DNA from: Streptomyces sp. NBC_01478
GTDB taxonomy: Bacteria; Actinomycetota; Actinomycetes; Streptomycetales; Streptomycetaceae
DNA length: 64,000 bases
Direction of reading: 5' to 3'
NCBI RefSeq assembly: GCF_036227225.1
Contig: NZ_CP109444.1
Location: forward strand, 10,149,501 to 10,213,500
Below are positions 9,769 through 18,555 of this stretch, piece after piece. The first letter of the stretch is position 1. Each line of letters opens with the position of its first letter. The notes beneath the pieces are model-generated. The model was given only the letters and a program-made list of their open reading frames with translations, was not told the origin of the DNA and searched no databases. The position numbers and the translations under genes are program-made.

Positions 9769-10113
9769 TCACAGATTGATGGCGTACGCCTTGCGCAGCG
9801 TCTCGTGCACCGTCCACGTCGTACGGTCGCCCTCGCGCAGCACGGCCATGTCCCCGGGACCGACCGTCAGCGTCTCCCCGCCCTCGACCTCGATGGTCGC
9901 CGAACCGCTGATCACGACGAACAGCTCGTCCGCCTCGGTGTCGGTGACCACGCCCGGCGTGATCTGCCAGATCCCCCGGACCTGCCGCCCGTCCTCGGAC
10001 TCCCACACGACCTTCCCGGTGACCTCGGGCGTACCGGAGACGATCTGCGCCGGGTCGAGCGGCTCGGCTTCGAGCTCGGCGTCGGGGATGCGGACAACGA
10101 AACTGTGCGTCAT
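9769..10113 (-). CDS. Cupin domain protein
   Basis: A 114-residue single-domain cupin. The motif order TEADELFVVISGSATIEVEGG followed by VGPGDMAVLREGDRTTW matches the DUF861/EutQ-like cupin_3 type. The first cupin motif lacks a clear HxH, so a metal site is uncertain. The gene is convergent with the LacI gene, with 6 nt between stops. It may be a small-molecule isomerase or a binding protein; no specific function is visible. Confidence 0.8.
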   Translation of the reverse strand: MTHSFVVRIPDAELEAEPLDPAQIVSGTPEVTGKVVWESEDGRQVRGIWQITPGVVTDTEADELFVVISGSATIEVEGGETLTVGPGDMAVLREGDRTTWTVHETLRKAYAINL

Positions 10114-10236
10114 ACGGCGACCCTAGCCCGCGCGTGAGTGATCAGGACGTGGACACTGTGTGGGGTATCGGCGCAGGTGGGAGGACACTTCGTCGCGGAG
10201 TGGCGGCCCGGGTGGGGCCGGGCGATCGTGGAGGGC

Positions 10237-10749
10237 ATGGCGCAGACCACGGCGGCCGTCCCCGAGCCGCACCCGCATGAAACCCGCGAGAACATCCTCT
10301 TCGGGGGCGTCTACGGCGCCGTCCTGGCCTGCTCGATGGTCGCCGCGCTCACCCAGTACGGGCACACCTCCAAGGGCAGCCGACGCTACGACGCCCTGTG
10401 GCTGCTGGTGACCGCGGCCGCCTCGGCGCTGGCCCACGGGTACGCCCACTACATCGCCGAGCGCGCCCCGCACCGCCGCTGGGACGCCCTGCGCACCCTG
10501 CGCGACGAGTGGCCGCTGGTCGCCGCCGCGCTGCCCACCGTGCTGCTGCTCGCCGGGGCCGGCTGGGGCTGGTGGCCCGCGAACGGCGTCGAGTACGCGG
10601 CCTTCGTCCTCAACATCGCGCTGCTGTTCTGCCTGGGTCTGGTCACGGCCCGCTGGTCGGCACGCGGCTGGATGGCGGCCGTCGTCATCGGGGCGCTGGA
10701 CGCGCTGCTCGGGGTGGTCGTGGTCGTCGCGAACGCCCTGATCAAATAG
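10237..10749 (+). CDS. Small integral membrane protein, function unknown
   Basis: A 170-residue protein with about four hydrophobic helices: near residues 18-36 (GVYGAVLACSMVAALTQYG), 52-70, 95-112 (ALPTVLLLAGAGWGWWP) and 120-165. A ribosome-binding site, GTGGAGGG, just before ATG 10237 supports this start over the longer frame that begins at 10138. It is convergent with the AcoR-like gene, 3 nt between stops. No family recognised. Confidence 0.65.
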   Translation: MAQTTAAVPEPHPHETRENILFGGVYGAVLACSMVAALTQYGHTSKGSRRYDALWLLVTAAASALAHGYAHYIAERAPHRRWDALRTLRDEWPLVAAALPTVLLLAGAGWGWWPANGVEYAAFVLNIALLFCLGLVTARWSARGWMAAVVIGALDALLGVVVVVANALIK

Positions 10750-10752
10750 GGC

Positions 10753-12447
10753 TCAGCCGTGTCCGCTCTGGTAACCGCGCAGCTTGCGGTACAGCGTCGC
10801 CCGGCCGATCCCCAACGCAGCCGCTGCCCGCGCCTTGTTGCCGCCGTGCCGGCGCAACGCGGCCAGGATCGCGGTGCGTTCGGCGTGCTCCATCGGGCTG
10901 AGTCGCCGGGCCGCGGGACCCTCCCGGACGGGATCGGGCAGCTCGGCCCGCCGCACCGGGCCGGTGACCCGCCGGTGTTCCGCCAACGCCCGCACCACAT
11001 GGGCGAGTTCGGTGACGTTCCCCGGCCAGGGATGCTCCTCCAGGGCGCGCAACGCGTCCAGGGTCCAGGTCAGCGGAGGCTGGCCCGGCACCGGCCGGGG
11101 CGCCAGGACCGGCAGCAACTCCCGTACGTCCTCCGGGCGTTCACGCAGCGCGGGCAGCGTCACCGACCGGGCCGCCAAGGTGTCCAGCAACCGCTGGAAG
11201 CACGGGCCCGGAGGCGTACCGGGGGTGTAGGTGACCAGCAGATGGACGTCGGGGTGTTCGTCGAGCAGGGAGTTGAGCGCGGCGACGTCCGGCTGGGCGA
11301 GCCGTTCGGCGTGCCGCAGGAGCAGTGGGCGGCCGTCGGCCAACTCGCTGTACTTCACGCCGAGTTCCGGCGACTCGGCGGCGTCGGCGACCAACGGCAC
11401 TCTCCCGCCGAGCAGTTCACGGGCCAGCGCGGTCTTGCCGCTCCCGCGTTCGCCGGTCAGCAGCAGGGGCTCGTGGACCCGGGCCAGCTCCACCGCCCTG
11501 GCGACCGCGTGCCGCCAGGGCACCGAACCGCCCGCGAGCGCCAGCGCGGGGCGCGGATCGAGCCGCGGCACCCCGGCGGCGCGCGCTTCCAGCACGGCGA
11601 CGATCCCGAGGACGCGGCCCTCGTGCCGTACGGGAGTGATCCCGACGGTGCACCCGGCGTCGGCGGGGAGCGTCACGTCGTACGGCTCCTCGCTCGTGCT
11701 CGCGTGTTCCAGGGCGGCCAGTACCTGGGGTGTGGCGAGGCGGACGGCGGCCTCGCTGATCAGGCGGTTGCGGCCGTCGAGGGCGACGACCGCGCGGTCC
11801 GGGCCGTGGGCGGCCCGGGTGTAGGCGTCGAGGAGCACCCGTTCGGCGGTGCGGGAGCGGGCCAGCAGTTCCGCCTCCACCGCCGTGGCCGCCGCCTCGG
11901 CGAGGGCGGCCCCGGGATGCGGGCCGCAGCCGGCGCACAGGCCGGACGCGACGGTCACCGTGCCCAGCAACTGCCCGGAATCCGGGGCGAGCAGGGGCAC
12001 GCTGACCGCGGACACGTCCTGCCACACGTCGAGGAAGTGCTCGGGGCCGTGTACCTCGGCCCGGCGCCGGGTGCGCAGGGCGAGGGCCGCGCTGTTGTGG
12101 CCCACCTCCCGCTCGGACAGATCCCGGCAGCGGTCGTCGCCGGGGACCTCGCCCGTGGTCCACAGCACCCGCAGCCGCTCGTCGGTCAGGAGCAGCCCCG
12201 AGCGGCCGAGTACCGGCGCGATGCGCTCCAGCACCGGCCGCGCAGCCTCCAACAGGGGCGATTCCGCGGGGAGTTCGGGTTCGTGGACCGGTCCATCGAG
12301 GTCGTGCCGTACGCCGAAGAAGCGGGCGCGGCGCCAGGCCGCGAGGACCTCGTCCGGGACGTCGTCGGGCAACGGGCGGCCGCTCAGGAACCGCTCGCGC
12401 GCCTGGCGCAGCGGGGCGAGGGCGGGGGACTGCTCCACGGTGGTCAT
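10753..12447 (-). CDS. AcoR-like regulator: GAF, degenerate AAA+ domain, Fis helix-turn-helix
   Basis: A 564-residue regulator. N-terminal residues 1-230 contain GAF/PAS-like sensing segments with a Cys pair (LCAGCGPHP). A Walker A motif (GERGSGKT) lies near residue 335. The PWPGNVTEL segment typical of sigma-54 activators is near 470, and a Fis-type helix-turn-helix ends the protein (KARAAAALGIGRATLYRKL). The GAFTGA loop that contacts sigma-54 is absent, which fits a lineage without sigma-54. GAGAGG upstream supports ATG 12447 over GTG 12459. It diverges from the hydroxyquinol operon across a TGTCTC-N5-GAGACA palindrome that is its likely binding site. Confidence 0.85.
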   Translation of the reverse strand: MTTVEQSPALAPLRQARERFLSGRPLPDDVPDEVLAAWRRARFFGVRHDLDGPVHEPELPAESPLLEAARPVLERIAPVLGRSGLLLTDERLRVLWTTGEVPGDDRCRDLSEREVGHNSAALALRTRRRAEVHGPEHFLDVWQDVSAVSVPLLAPDSGQLLGTVTVASGLCAGCGPHPGAALAEAAATAVEAELLARSRTAERVLLDAYTRAAHGPDRAVVALDGRNRLISEAAVRLATPQVLAALEHASTSEEPYDVTLPADAGCTVGITPVRHEGRVLGIVAVLEARAAGVPRLDPRPALALAGGSVPWRHAVARAVELARVHEPLLLTGERGSGKTALARELLGGRVPLVADAAESPELGVKYSELADGRPLLLRHAERLAQPDVAALNSLLDEHPDVHLLVTYTPGTPPGPCFQRLLDTLAARSVTLPALRERPEDVRELLPVLAPRPVPGQPPLTWTLDALRALEEHPWPGNVTELAHVVRALAEHRRVTGPVRRAELPDPVREGPAARRLSPMEHAERTAILAALRRHGGNKARAAAALGIGRATLYRKLRGYQSGHG

Positions 12448-12499
12448 GACGCCTCTCACCGTATCTGGCCCGTGGCAGCGGCCGCCGCGGGGCTGTAAC

Positions 12500-12546
12500 T
12501 GTCTCGTAATGAGACACCCGCACGTGTCCGGCCCGCATCATGATCG
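12500..12546. promoter_or_regulatory. TGTCTC-N5-GAGACA operator and CATGATCG element ahead of hydroxyquinol operon
   Basis: TGTCTC at 12500-12505 and GAGACA at 12511-12516 form a perfect 6-bp inverted repeat around GTAAT. CATGATCG occupies 12539-12546, 39 nt after the start of the palindrome. The same palindrome and the same 39-nt offset recur before the YceI gene. If CATGAT is a -10 element, the -35 position lies at the right end of the palindrome and has no consensus, as expected of an activator-dependent promoter. Confidence 0.7.
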
Positions 12547-12619
12547 TGAAGAGTCGGTGCCTTTCTCACCTCTGCCTCACCTCCGTCGCACCCCTGCCTC
12601 ACCCCTGGAGTGTCCCGCC

Positions 12620-14365
12620 GTGCACGTTGTCGAGACCGACGTACTGATCGTGGGCAGCGGCCCGGCCGGCGCCTCCGCCGCGCTGGCGCTGAGCACCTAC
12701 GGCGTCCCCAACATCGTCGTCACGCGCTACTCGCGCCTCACCAGGACGCCCCGCGCGCACATCACCAACCAGCGCACCATGGAGGTCCTGCGCGACCTCG
12801 GCGTCGAGGGCGAGGTGCTGGCCCAGGCGACACCGCAGAACTTGATGGGCGACACCACGTTCTGCACCAGCCTGGCCGGCGAGGAGCTGGGCCGGATCCG
12901 CTCCTGGGGCAACGAGCCGCTCGTGCAGGCCGCCCACGACCTGGCCAGCCCGACCCGCATGTGCGACATGCCCCAGCACCTGATGGAACCGGTGCTCGTC
13001 GACGCGGCGCTCGCACGCGGCTCCAACGTCCGCTTCAGCACGGTCTACAAGTCCTTCGTCCAGGACGAGGACGGCGTCACGGTCACCGTCGAGGACCGGC
13101 TGCGCGGCGACGAGTACCGGATCCGCGCCAAGTACCTGATCGGCGCCGACGGCGGCCGTTCCCGGATCGCCGAGGACGCGGGGCTGCCGATGGGCGGCCA
13201 GATGGGGGTCGCGGGCAGCATCAACATCGTCTTCGACGCGGACCTGAGCAAGTACACCGCGCACCGCCCCTCCACCCTCTACTGGGTGCTTGCCCCCGGC
13301 GCCACCGTCGGCGGCATCGGCGCGGGACTGGTGCGCTGCGTCAAACCCTGGAACGAGTGGCTGATCGTGTGGGGCTACGACGTGAGCGCCGGCGCCCCCG
13401 ACCTCACCGAGGAGTACGCGCTGTCCGTCGTACGGCAGTTGGTCGGCGACGACGACATCCCGGTGACCATCAAGTCGTCCTCGGCGTGGACGGTCAACGA
13501 GATGTACGCCGAGACCTACGTCAACGGGCGGGTCCTGTGCGCCGGTGACGCCGTGCACCGCCACCCGCCGTCCAACGGCCTCGGCTCCAACACCTCGATC
13601 CAGGACTCCTACAACCTGGCCTGGAAGCTCAAGCTGGTCCTCGACGGCACCGCCACGCCGAAGCTGCTCGACACCTACGACGCCGAACGCGCGCCGGTCG
13701 GCAAGCAGATCGTCACCCGCGCCAACAAGTCCATCGGCGAGACCGCCCCGATCTTCGAGGCGCTCGACGGGCTCTCCCCGCAGACCCCCGAGCAGTTGTG
13801 GGCCAACATCGACGCCCGCAAGGACGCCACCGCGGACGCGGCCAAGCAGCGGGCCGCGCTGCGCGAGGCGATCGCCTTCAAGGTCTACGAGTTCAACGCG
13901 CACGGCGTCGACCTCAACCAGCGCTATTCCGCCGAGAGTTCGACCGCGGTCGTCCCCGACGGCACGCCCGACCCCGGCTTCGACCGCGACCCCGAGCTGT
14001 ACCACCAGCCCAGCTCCCGCCCCGGCGCCAAGCTCCCGCACGCCTGGATCACTTCGGGTACCCGCACGGTCTCGACCCTCGACACGGTCGGCAAGGGCCG
14101 CTTCGCCCTCCTCACCGGCATCGGCGGCGACGCCTGGGTGCGCGCGGCGCAGGCGCACCCCCTGGACATCGCCACGGTCGTGATCGGCCCCGGCCAGGAG
14201 TACGACGACCCGTACGGCGACTGGGCCCGCCTGAGCGAGGTGTCCGACGGGGGCGCGCTCCTCGTACGACCCGACGGCTATGTCGCCTTCCGCCACGCCG
14301 ACGCGGCCGAGAACGCCGAACAGTTGCTCACGGACGCGCTGCGACGCATCCTCGGGCACGGCTGA
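12620..14365 (+). CDS. FAD-dependent aromatic monooxygenase (resorcinol/phenol hydroxylase type)
   Basis: A 581-residue class A flavoprotein hydroxylase of the PheA/TfdB family. The FAD-binding GSGPAGAS is at residues 11-18, the DG motif (GADGGRSRI) near 175 and the GD motif (CAGDAVHRHPP) near 307. The C-terminal thioredoxin-like region is also present. It should insert oxygen into a phenolic ring using NAD(P)H. Because hydroxyquinol dioxygenase and maleylacetate reductase follow, the likely reaction is resorcinol, or a related phenol, to hydroxyquinol. GTG 12620 with GGAG 9 nt upstream is assigned; the open frame extends much further upstream but those residues are not family-like. Confidence 0.87.
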   Translation: MHVVETDVLIVGSGPAGASAALALSTYGVPNIVVTRYSRLTRTPRAHITNQRTMEVLRDLGVEGEVLAQATPQNLMGDTTFCTSLAGEELGRIRSWGNEPLVQAAHDLASPTRMCDMPQHLMEPVLVDAALARGSNVRFSTVYKSFVQDEDGVTVTVEDRLRGDEYRIRAKYLIGADGGRSRIAEDAGLPMGGQMGVAGSINIVFDADLSKYTAHRPSTLYWVLAPGATVGGIGAGLVRCVKPWNEWLIVWGYDVSAGAPDLTEEYALSVVRQLVGDDDIPVTIKSSSAWTVNEMYAETYVNGRVLCAGDAVHRHPPSNGLGSNTSIQDSYNLAWKLKLVLDGTATPKLLDTYDAERAPVGKQIVTRANKSIGETAPIFEALDGLSPQTPEQLWANIDARKDATADAAKQRAALREAIAFKVYEFNAHGVDLNQRYSAESSTAVVPDGTPDPGFDRDPELYHQPSSRPGAKLPHAWITSGTRTVSTLDTVGKGRFALLTGIGGDAWVRAAQAHPLDIATVVIGPGQEYDDPYGDWARLSEVSDGGALLVRPDGYVAFRHADAAENAEQLLTDALRRILGHG

Positions 14366-14406
14366 CATTTCATACAGGGGCAGTTCGCACAGGGTAGGGA
14401 GCCGCA

Positions 14407-15264
14407 ATGACCACTGACGTCACCGTCACGGACGAGGCCGTCGCCAGTCTGGAGGGGACGGCCGATCCCCGCCTGCGTGAACTGCTGACCGGTCTGATCC
14501 GGCACCTCCACGCGTTCGCGCGGGAGACCCGCCTCACTCAGGCGGAGTGGGAGCGGGCGATCGGCTTCCTGACGGAGACCGGGAAGATGTGCACGGACAC
14601 CCGGCAGGAGTTCATCCTCCTGTCGGACGTGCTCGGCCTGTCGATGCTGGTCGAGACGATCAACGGTGACCGGGCGTCCGGTTCCACCGAGTCGACGGTG
14701 CTCGGCCCCTTCCACATGACGGAGTCGCCGGTCCGCGAACTCGGCGCGAACATCGACCTGGTGGGCGGCGGCGAGCCGTGCGTGGTCAGCGGCCGGATCG
14801 TCTCCGGGGACGGCACCCCGCTCCCCGGCGCGCTCCTCGACGTGTGGCAGGCCGACGGCAACGGCTTCTACGACGTGCAGCGCCCGGACCTCCAACCCCC
14901 GGGCAACGGACGGGGGTTGTTCACCACGGACGCCGAGGGCCGCTTCTGGTTCCGCACCTGCGTACCGAGCCCGTACCCCATCCCGACGGACGGCCCGGTC
15001 GGCGAACTCCTCAAAGCCACCAACCGCCACCCCTACCGCCCCGCCCACATCCACTTCATCGCCTCGGCGGACGGCCACACCCCCGTCACCACCCACATCT
15101 TCGTCGCGGGCAGCGACTACCTCGACTCCGACGCCGTCTTCGCCGTCAAGCAGAGCCTCGTCGAGGACTTCACCCCGACCGACGACCCGTCCCTGGCACG
15201 GGAGTTCGGCATCGAGAACCCCTTCCGCCACGCCCGCTTCGACCTCGTACTGGACCGCGCGTGA
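14407..15264 (+). CDS. Hydroxyquinol 1,2-dioxygenase (intradiol)
   Basis: A 285-residue intradiol ring-cleavage enzyme. The Fe(III) ligands are visible as Tyr in GNGFYDVQ (about residue 155), Tyr in PSPYPIP (about 190) and the two His of RPAHIHF (about 214 and 216). An N-terminal helical dimerisation domain of about 100 residues precedes them. The sequence around RELLTGLIRHLHAFARE and VLGPFHM fits the hydroxyquinol branch rather than catechol dioxygenases. It converts hydroxyquinol to maleylacetate, the substrate of the overlapping next gene. Confidence 0.9.
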   Translation: MTTDVTVTDEAVASLEGTADPRLRELLTGLIRHLHAFARETRLTQAEWERAIGFLTETGKMCTDTRQEFILLSDVLGLSMLVETINGDRASGSTESTVLGPFHMTESPVRELGANIDLVGGGEPCVVSGRIVSGDGTPLPGALLDVWQADGNGFYDVQRPDLQPPGNGRGLFTTDAEGRFWFRTCVPSPYPIPTDGPVGELLKATNRHPYRPAHIHFIASADGHTPVTTHIFVAGSDYLDSDAVFAVKQSLVEDFTPTDDPSLAREFGIENPFRHARFDLVLDRA

Positions 15265-16331
15265 AGGACTTCCTCGACTTCGCCTACGACGCCCAGCCCA
15301 TGCGGGTCGTGTTCCGCCCCGGCGCCGCGCTGACCGCGACCGCCAGTGAGGCCGAACGGCTCGGTCTGCGGCGGGTGTTGGTGCTCTCCGGTGCGCGCGG
15401 CGCCGACACCGCGCAGGCGGTCGCCGACTCGCTGGGGGAGGCGTGCGTCGGGGTGCACGCGGAGGCGAAGATGCACGTCCCGGTCCAAGTCGCCGACCGG
15501 GCAGTCGAGTTGGCGCGCTCGCTGGGCGCCGACGGCTGCGTCGCGGTCGGCGGCGGCTCGGCGGTCGGCCTCGGCAAGGCGATCGCCCTGCGCACCGGCC
15601 TCCCGCTGATCGCCGTCCCCTCCACCTACTCCGGCTCCGAGATGACCCCGGTCTGGGGCCTCACCGAACACGGCGCCAAACGCACCGGCCGCGACCCCGC
15701 CGTCCTGCCCCGCAGCGTCGTCTACGACCCCGAACTCACCCTGGAACTGCCCGTCCCGCTCACGGTGACCAGCGGTATCAACGCGATCGCGCACGCCGTG
15801 GAAGCCCTGTACGCCCCGGACACCTCGCCCCTGATCGCCCTGATGGCGGAGGAGGGCGTCCGGGCACTGGCGGGCGCGCTGCCCCAACTGGCCGCCGAGC
15901 CAAGGTCGTTGGAGGCGCGTGGTCGGGCCCTGTACGGGGCGTGGCTGTCCGGGACCTGCCTCGGTGCCACGACCATGGGCCTGCACCACAAACTGTGCCA
16001 TGTCCTCGGCGGCACCTTCGGCCTGCCGCACGCGGAGACGCACACGGTGGTGCTGCCGTACGCGCTGGCGTACAACGCGCCCGCCGCACCGGAAGCGGTC
16101 GCCGCCGTGGCCCGCGCGCTGGGCGCGGAGGATGCCCCAACTGCCCTGTGGGAGTTGGCCGGGCGGCTCGGCGCCCCGCGTTCGCTCGCCGAACTCGGCC
16201 TGAAGGAGGGCGACTTGACGACGGCGGCCGCGCAGGCGGTGAGCCAGGCGTACGCCAACCCCCGGCCGGTCACCGAGGAGGGCGTACGCGCGCTGTTGCG
16301 GGCGGCGTTCGAGGGAACGCCCCCTGCGTAA
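15261..16331 (+). CDS. Maleylacetate reductase
   Basis: A 356-residue member of the iron-containing alcohol dehydrogenase superfamily, in the maleylacetate reductase branch. It shows the nucleotide-binding VGGGSAVGLGKA near residue 97, the PSTYSGSEMTPVWG motif typical of maleylacetate reductases, and a HHKLCHVLGG metal-region motif. It reduces maleylacetate to 3-oxoadipate with NAD(P)H, feeding the beta-ketoadipate pathway. The GTG start overlaps the dioxygenase stop (GTGA), so production of the two is coupled. Confidence 0.9.
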   Translation: MKDFLDFAYDAQPMRVVFRPGAALTATASEAERLGLRRVLVLSGARGADTAQAVADSLGEACVGVHAEAKMHVPVQVADRAVELARSLGADGCVAVGGGSAVGLGKAIALRTGLPLIAVPSTYSGSEMTPVWGLTEHGAKRTGRDPAVLPRSVVYDPELTLELPVPLTVTSGINAIAHAVEALYAPDTSPLIALMAEEGVRALAGALPQLAAEPRSLEARGRALYGAWLSGTCLGATTMGLHHKLCHVLGGTFGLPHAETHTVVLPYALAYNAPAAPEAVAAVARALGAEDAPTALWELAGRLGAPRSLAELGLKEGDLTTAAAQAVSQAYANPRPVTEEGVRALLRAAFEGTPPA

Positions 16332-16339
16332 ACGGTCCG

Positions 16340-16918
16340 TCAGTGGTTCGTGCGGACGCCGTCCAGCGCGATGGCCAGGACGCGGTCGCGCTGGGCGTCG
16401 TCCACGAACTTCGTCCCGGTGATGCCGGCGACCAGGCGCAGCAGATCACCGAAGTCCATGTCCGTGCGGGCCACGCCCGCCTTCTGTGCGCGCTCGAACA
16501 GCGGGCCGCCCGCCGAGAACATCGACTCGCGGCAGGTGCCGAAGATCTCCGAGTCGTTGTCCAGCGCTTCGCGCACCGCCTGCTTGGTCACCATGTAGCC
16601 CGCGAAACGGTTCAGCCACGACGTCAGCGCCTCCCACGGCTCCTGGCCGGCGACGGCCAGCGCGACCTGGCACAGCGCGTTCACCTCGTCCGCGTAGACG
16701 CTCTCGAAGAGGGCCCGGCGGGTCGGGAAGTTGCGGTACAGCGTGCCGATGCCGACGCCCGCGCGGCGCGCGATGTCCTCCAGGGACGCCTCCGAGCCGT
16801 GCTCCGCGAAGGCCTCTCGGGCGGCGGCCAGCAGGGCGTCGTAGTTGCGGGCCGCGTCCTTGCGGTGCGGTCTCTGGGCCGCGACGATCTCGCTGACGGG
16901 GAACGGCTGGGCCGTCAC
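16340..16918 (-). CDS. TetR family transcriptional repressor
   Basis: A 192-residue TetR regulator. The helix-turn-helix lies at about residues 28-68 (LEDIARRAGVGIGTLYRNFP), followed by an all-helical ligand domain. GTG 16918 has GGGAGG 6 nt upstream. It is convergent with maleylacetate reductase and divergent from an MFS exporter across 147 nt that contain two matched palindromes. It is therefore most likely the local repressor of the exporter and of itself; a role in hydroxyquinol control is possible but less supported. Confidence 0.9.
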   Translation of the reverse strand: MTAQPFPVSEIVAAQRPHRKDAARNYDALLAAAREAFAEHGSEASLEDIARRAGVGIGTLYRNFPTRRALFESVYADEVNALCQVALAVAGQEPWEALTSWLNRFAGYMVTKQAVREALDNDSEIFGTCRESMFSAGGPLFERAQKAGVARTDMDFGDLLRLVAGITGTKFVDDAQRDRVLAIALDGVRTNH

Positions 16919-16943
16919 GGGTGCCTCCCTGGGGCGGGCTCGG

Positions 16944-16988
16944 TTGAACCGGAGGTGTGCCTCCGCTATGGTGGAGGGGTACCTCCAC
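16944..16988 (+). promoter_or_regulatory. MFS promoter with two tandem TetR operators
   Basis: TTGAAC at 16944-16949 and TATGGT at 16967-16972 are 17 nt apart and form a good vegetative promoter pointing to the MFS gene. CGGAGG-TGTG-CCTCCG (16950-16965) fills the spacer, and GTGGAGG-GGTA-CCTCCAC (16971-16988) covers the -10 and start region. Both share GGAGG-N4-CCTCC and lie exactly 22 bp apart, two helical turns, on one DNA face. Confidence 0.8.
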
Positions 16989-17065
16989 TTTAGCAGTGTG
17001 GGCGCGTTCCGCCGTAAAGCCCGCGCGGGCGCACCCCCGTTCGCTTGTTTTCGGAGAGGCTCTCC

Positions 17066-18529
17066 ATGCCCCGCAAGTCCACCCGCCTCACCTTCGCGGT
17101 CCTCGCGACCGGTGCGGGCGTGTTCTCCATGCTGCAGTCGCTGATCGCACCGGCCCTGCCGACCGTCCAGCACGCGCTGCACACCTCCCAGTCCACCGCG
17201 ACCTGGGTCATGACGGCCTATCTGCTGTCCGCCTCGGTCTTCACCCCGATACTCGGCCGCGTCGGCGACCTGGTCGGCAAGAAGCGCACCCTCGTCGCCG
17301 TCCTCGTGGCGGTGCTGGCCGGCTGTCTGATCGCCGCGCTCGCGCCCAACATCGGCGTCCTGATCATCGCCCGGGTCGTCCAGGGCATCGGCGGCGCGCT
17401 GTTCCCGCTCTCCTTCGGCATCATCCGGGACGAGTTCGACGCGTCCCGGGTCCCCGGCAGCATCAGCAACTTGTCCGCCGTGATCGCCGCGGGCGGTGGC
17501 GTCGGCATGGTGGCCGCCGGTCCCATCGTGTCCGCGCTCGACTACCGCTGGCTGTTCTGGTTCCCCGTCGGCATCGTCGCCGTCACCACCCTCATCGCCC
17601 TGCGCTACGTCCCCGAGTCGCCGAACCGCGCCGACGGACGCGTCAACTGGCTGGGCGCCGCGCTCCTTTCCGGCTGGCTGGTCGCCCTGCTCCTGCCGCT
17701 GAGCCAGGCCGGCACCTGGGGCTGGGGCTCCGTACGGGTCGTCGGCCTGTTCGCCGCGGCCGTCGTACTCTTCGCGGCCTGGCTGTTCTCGGAGGCCCGC
17801 TCCCGCAGCCCGCTCATCGACCTCAAGGTGATGCGACTGCCGTCCGTGTGGACCACCAACACCGCCGCGCTGCTGTTCGGCGCCGGGATGTACGCGATCT
17901 GGTCCTTCCTGCCCGGCTTCGTCCAGACCCCCTCCTCGGCCGGCTACGGCTTCGGCGCCAGCGTGACCGCGTCCGGACTCCTCATGCTCCCGATGCTGAT
18001 CGCGATGTTCGTCTCCGGTGTGCTCAGCGGCAGGCTGGAGCCCGTCTTCGGCGCCAAGGCGCTGCTCACCACCGGTGCCGCCCTCGGCGCGCTCGCCTGC
18101 GCCGTCCTCGCCCTCTGGCACGACCAGCAGTGGCAGATCGCCCTGGTCGCGGGCATCTTCGGCCTCGGCATCGGACTCGCCTTCGCCTCCATGGCCAACC
18201 TCATCGTCGGCAGCGTCCCGCCCGAGCAGACCGGCGCCGCGACCGGCATGAACGCCAACATCCGCACCATCGGCGGCTCGATCGGCGCCGCGGTGACCAG
18301 CGTCCTGGTCACCGGCCACCTCCAGGCATCCGGCCTGCCCTACGACTCCGGGTACACCCACGGATTCACGCTGCTGGCGGTGCTGCTCCTCGGCGCCGCG
18401 CTGGCCGCGCTCCTCGTGCCGGCGCGCCGGTCCGGCCGTAGCGGAGGAAAGACCGTTGGCGGCTCCGAGTCGGCGCTCCTGAAGGCGGAGGAGGAAGCGT
18501 CGGTGATGGCTCCCGGCGCCCTGAACTGA
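17066..18529 (+). CDS. MFS transporter, DHA2 (14-helix drug:H+ antiporter) type
   Basis: A 487-residue membrane exporter with about 14 hydrophobic segments. Motif A appears as LGRVGDLVGKKR near residue 67 and the antiporter motif C region as AAGGGVGMVAAGPIV. GGAGAGG at 17053-17059 sets ATG 17066. The divergent TetR gene and shared operators indicate inducible efflux, probably of a toxic aromatic or antibiotic-like compound. Adjacency to the hydroxyquinol genes could mean phenolic export, but this is not shown by the sequence. Confidence 0.9.
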   Translation: MPRKSTRLTFAVLATGAGVFSMLQSLIAPALPTVQHALHTSQSTATWVMTAYLLSASVFTPILGRVGDLVGKKRTLVAVLVAVLAGCLIAALAPNIGVLIIARVVQGIGGALFPLSFGIIRDEFDASRVPGSISNLSAVIAAGGGVGMVAAGPIVSALDYRWLFWFPVGIVAVTTLIALRYVPESPNRADGRVNWLGAALLSGWLVALLLPLSQAGTWGWGSVRVVGLFAAAVVLFAAWLFSEARSRSPLIDLKVMRLPSVWTTNTAALLFGAGMYAIWSFLPGFVQTPSSAGYGFGASVTASGLLMLPMLIAMFVSGVLSGRLEPVFGAKALLTTGAALGALACAVLALWHDQQWQIALVAGIFGLGIGLAFASMANLIVGSVPPEQTGAATGMNANIRTIGGSIGAAVTSVLVTGHLQASGLPYDSGYTHGFTLLAVLLLGAALAALLVPARRSGRSGGKTVGGSESALLKAEEEASVMAPGALN

Positions 18530-18555
18530 CGTACCCGGTGTGCCAGCATGAACCG

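Noticed and set aside
11849..12619. Extension of the monooxygenase frame back into the AcoR-like gene
   Set aside because: It is antisense to conserved domains; FAD-binding residues start right after GTG 12620.
16919..18361. Long N-terminal extension of the TetR frame across the divergent MFS gene
   Set aside because: The extension is low-complexity antisense sequence; GTG 16918 has a good ribosome-binding site and gives the normal family length.
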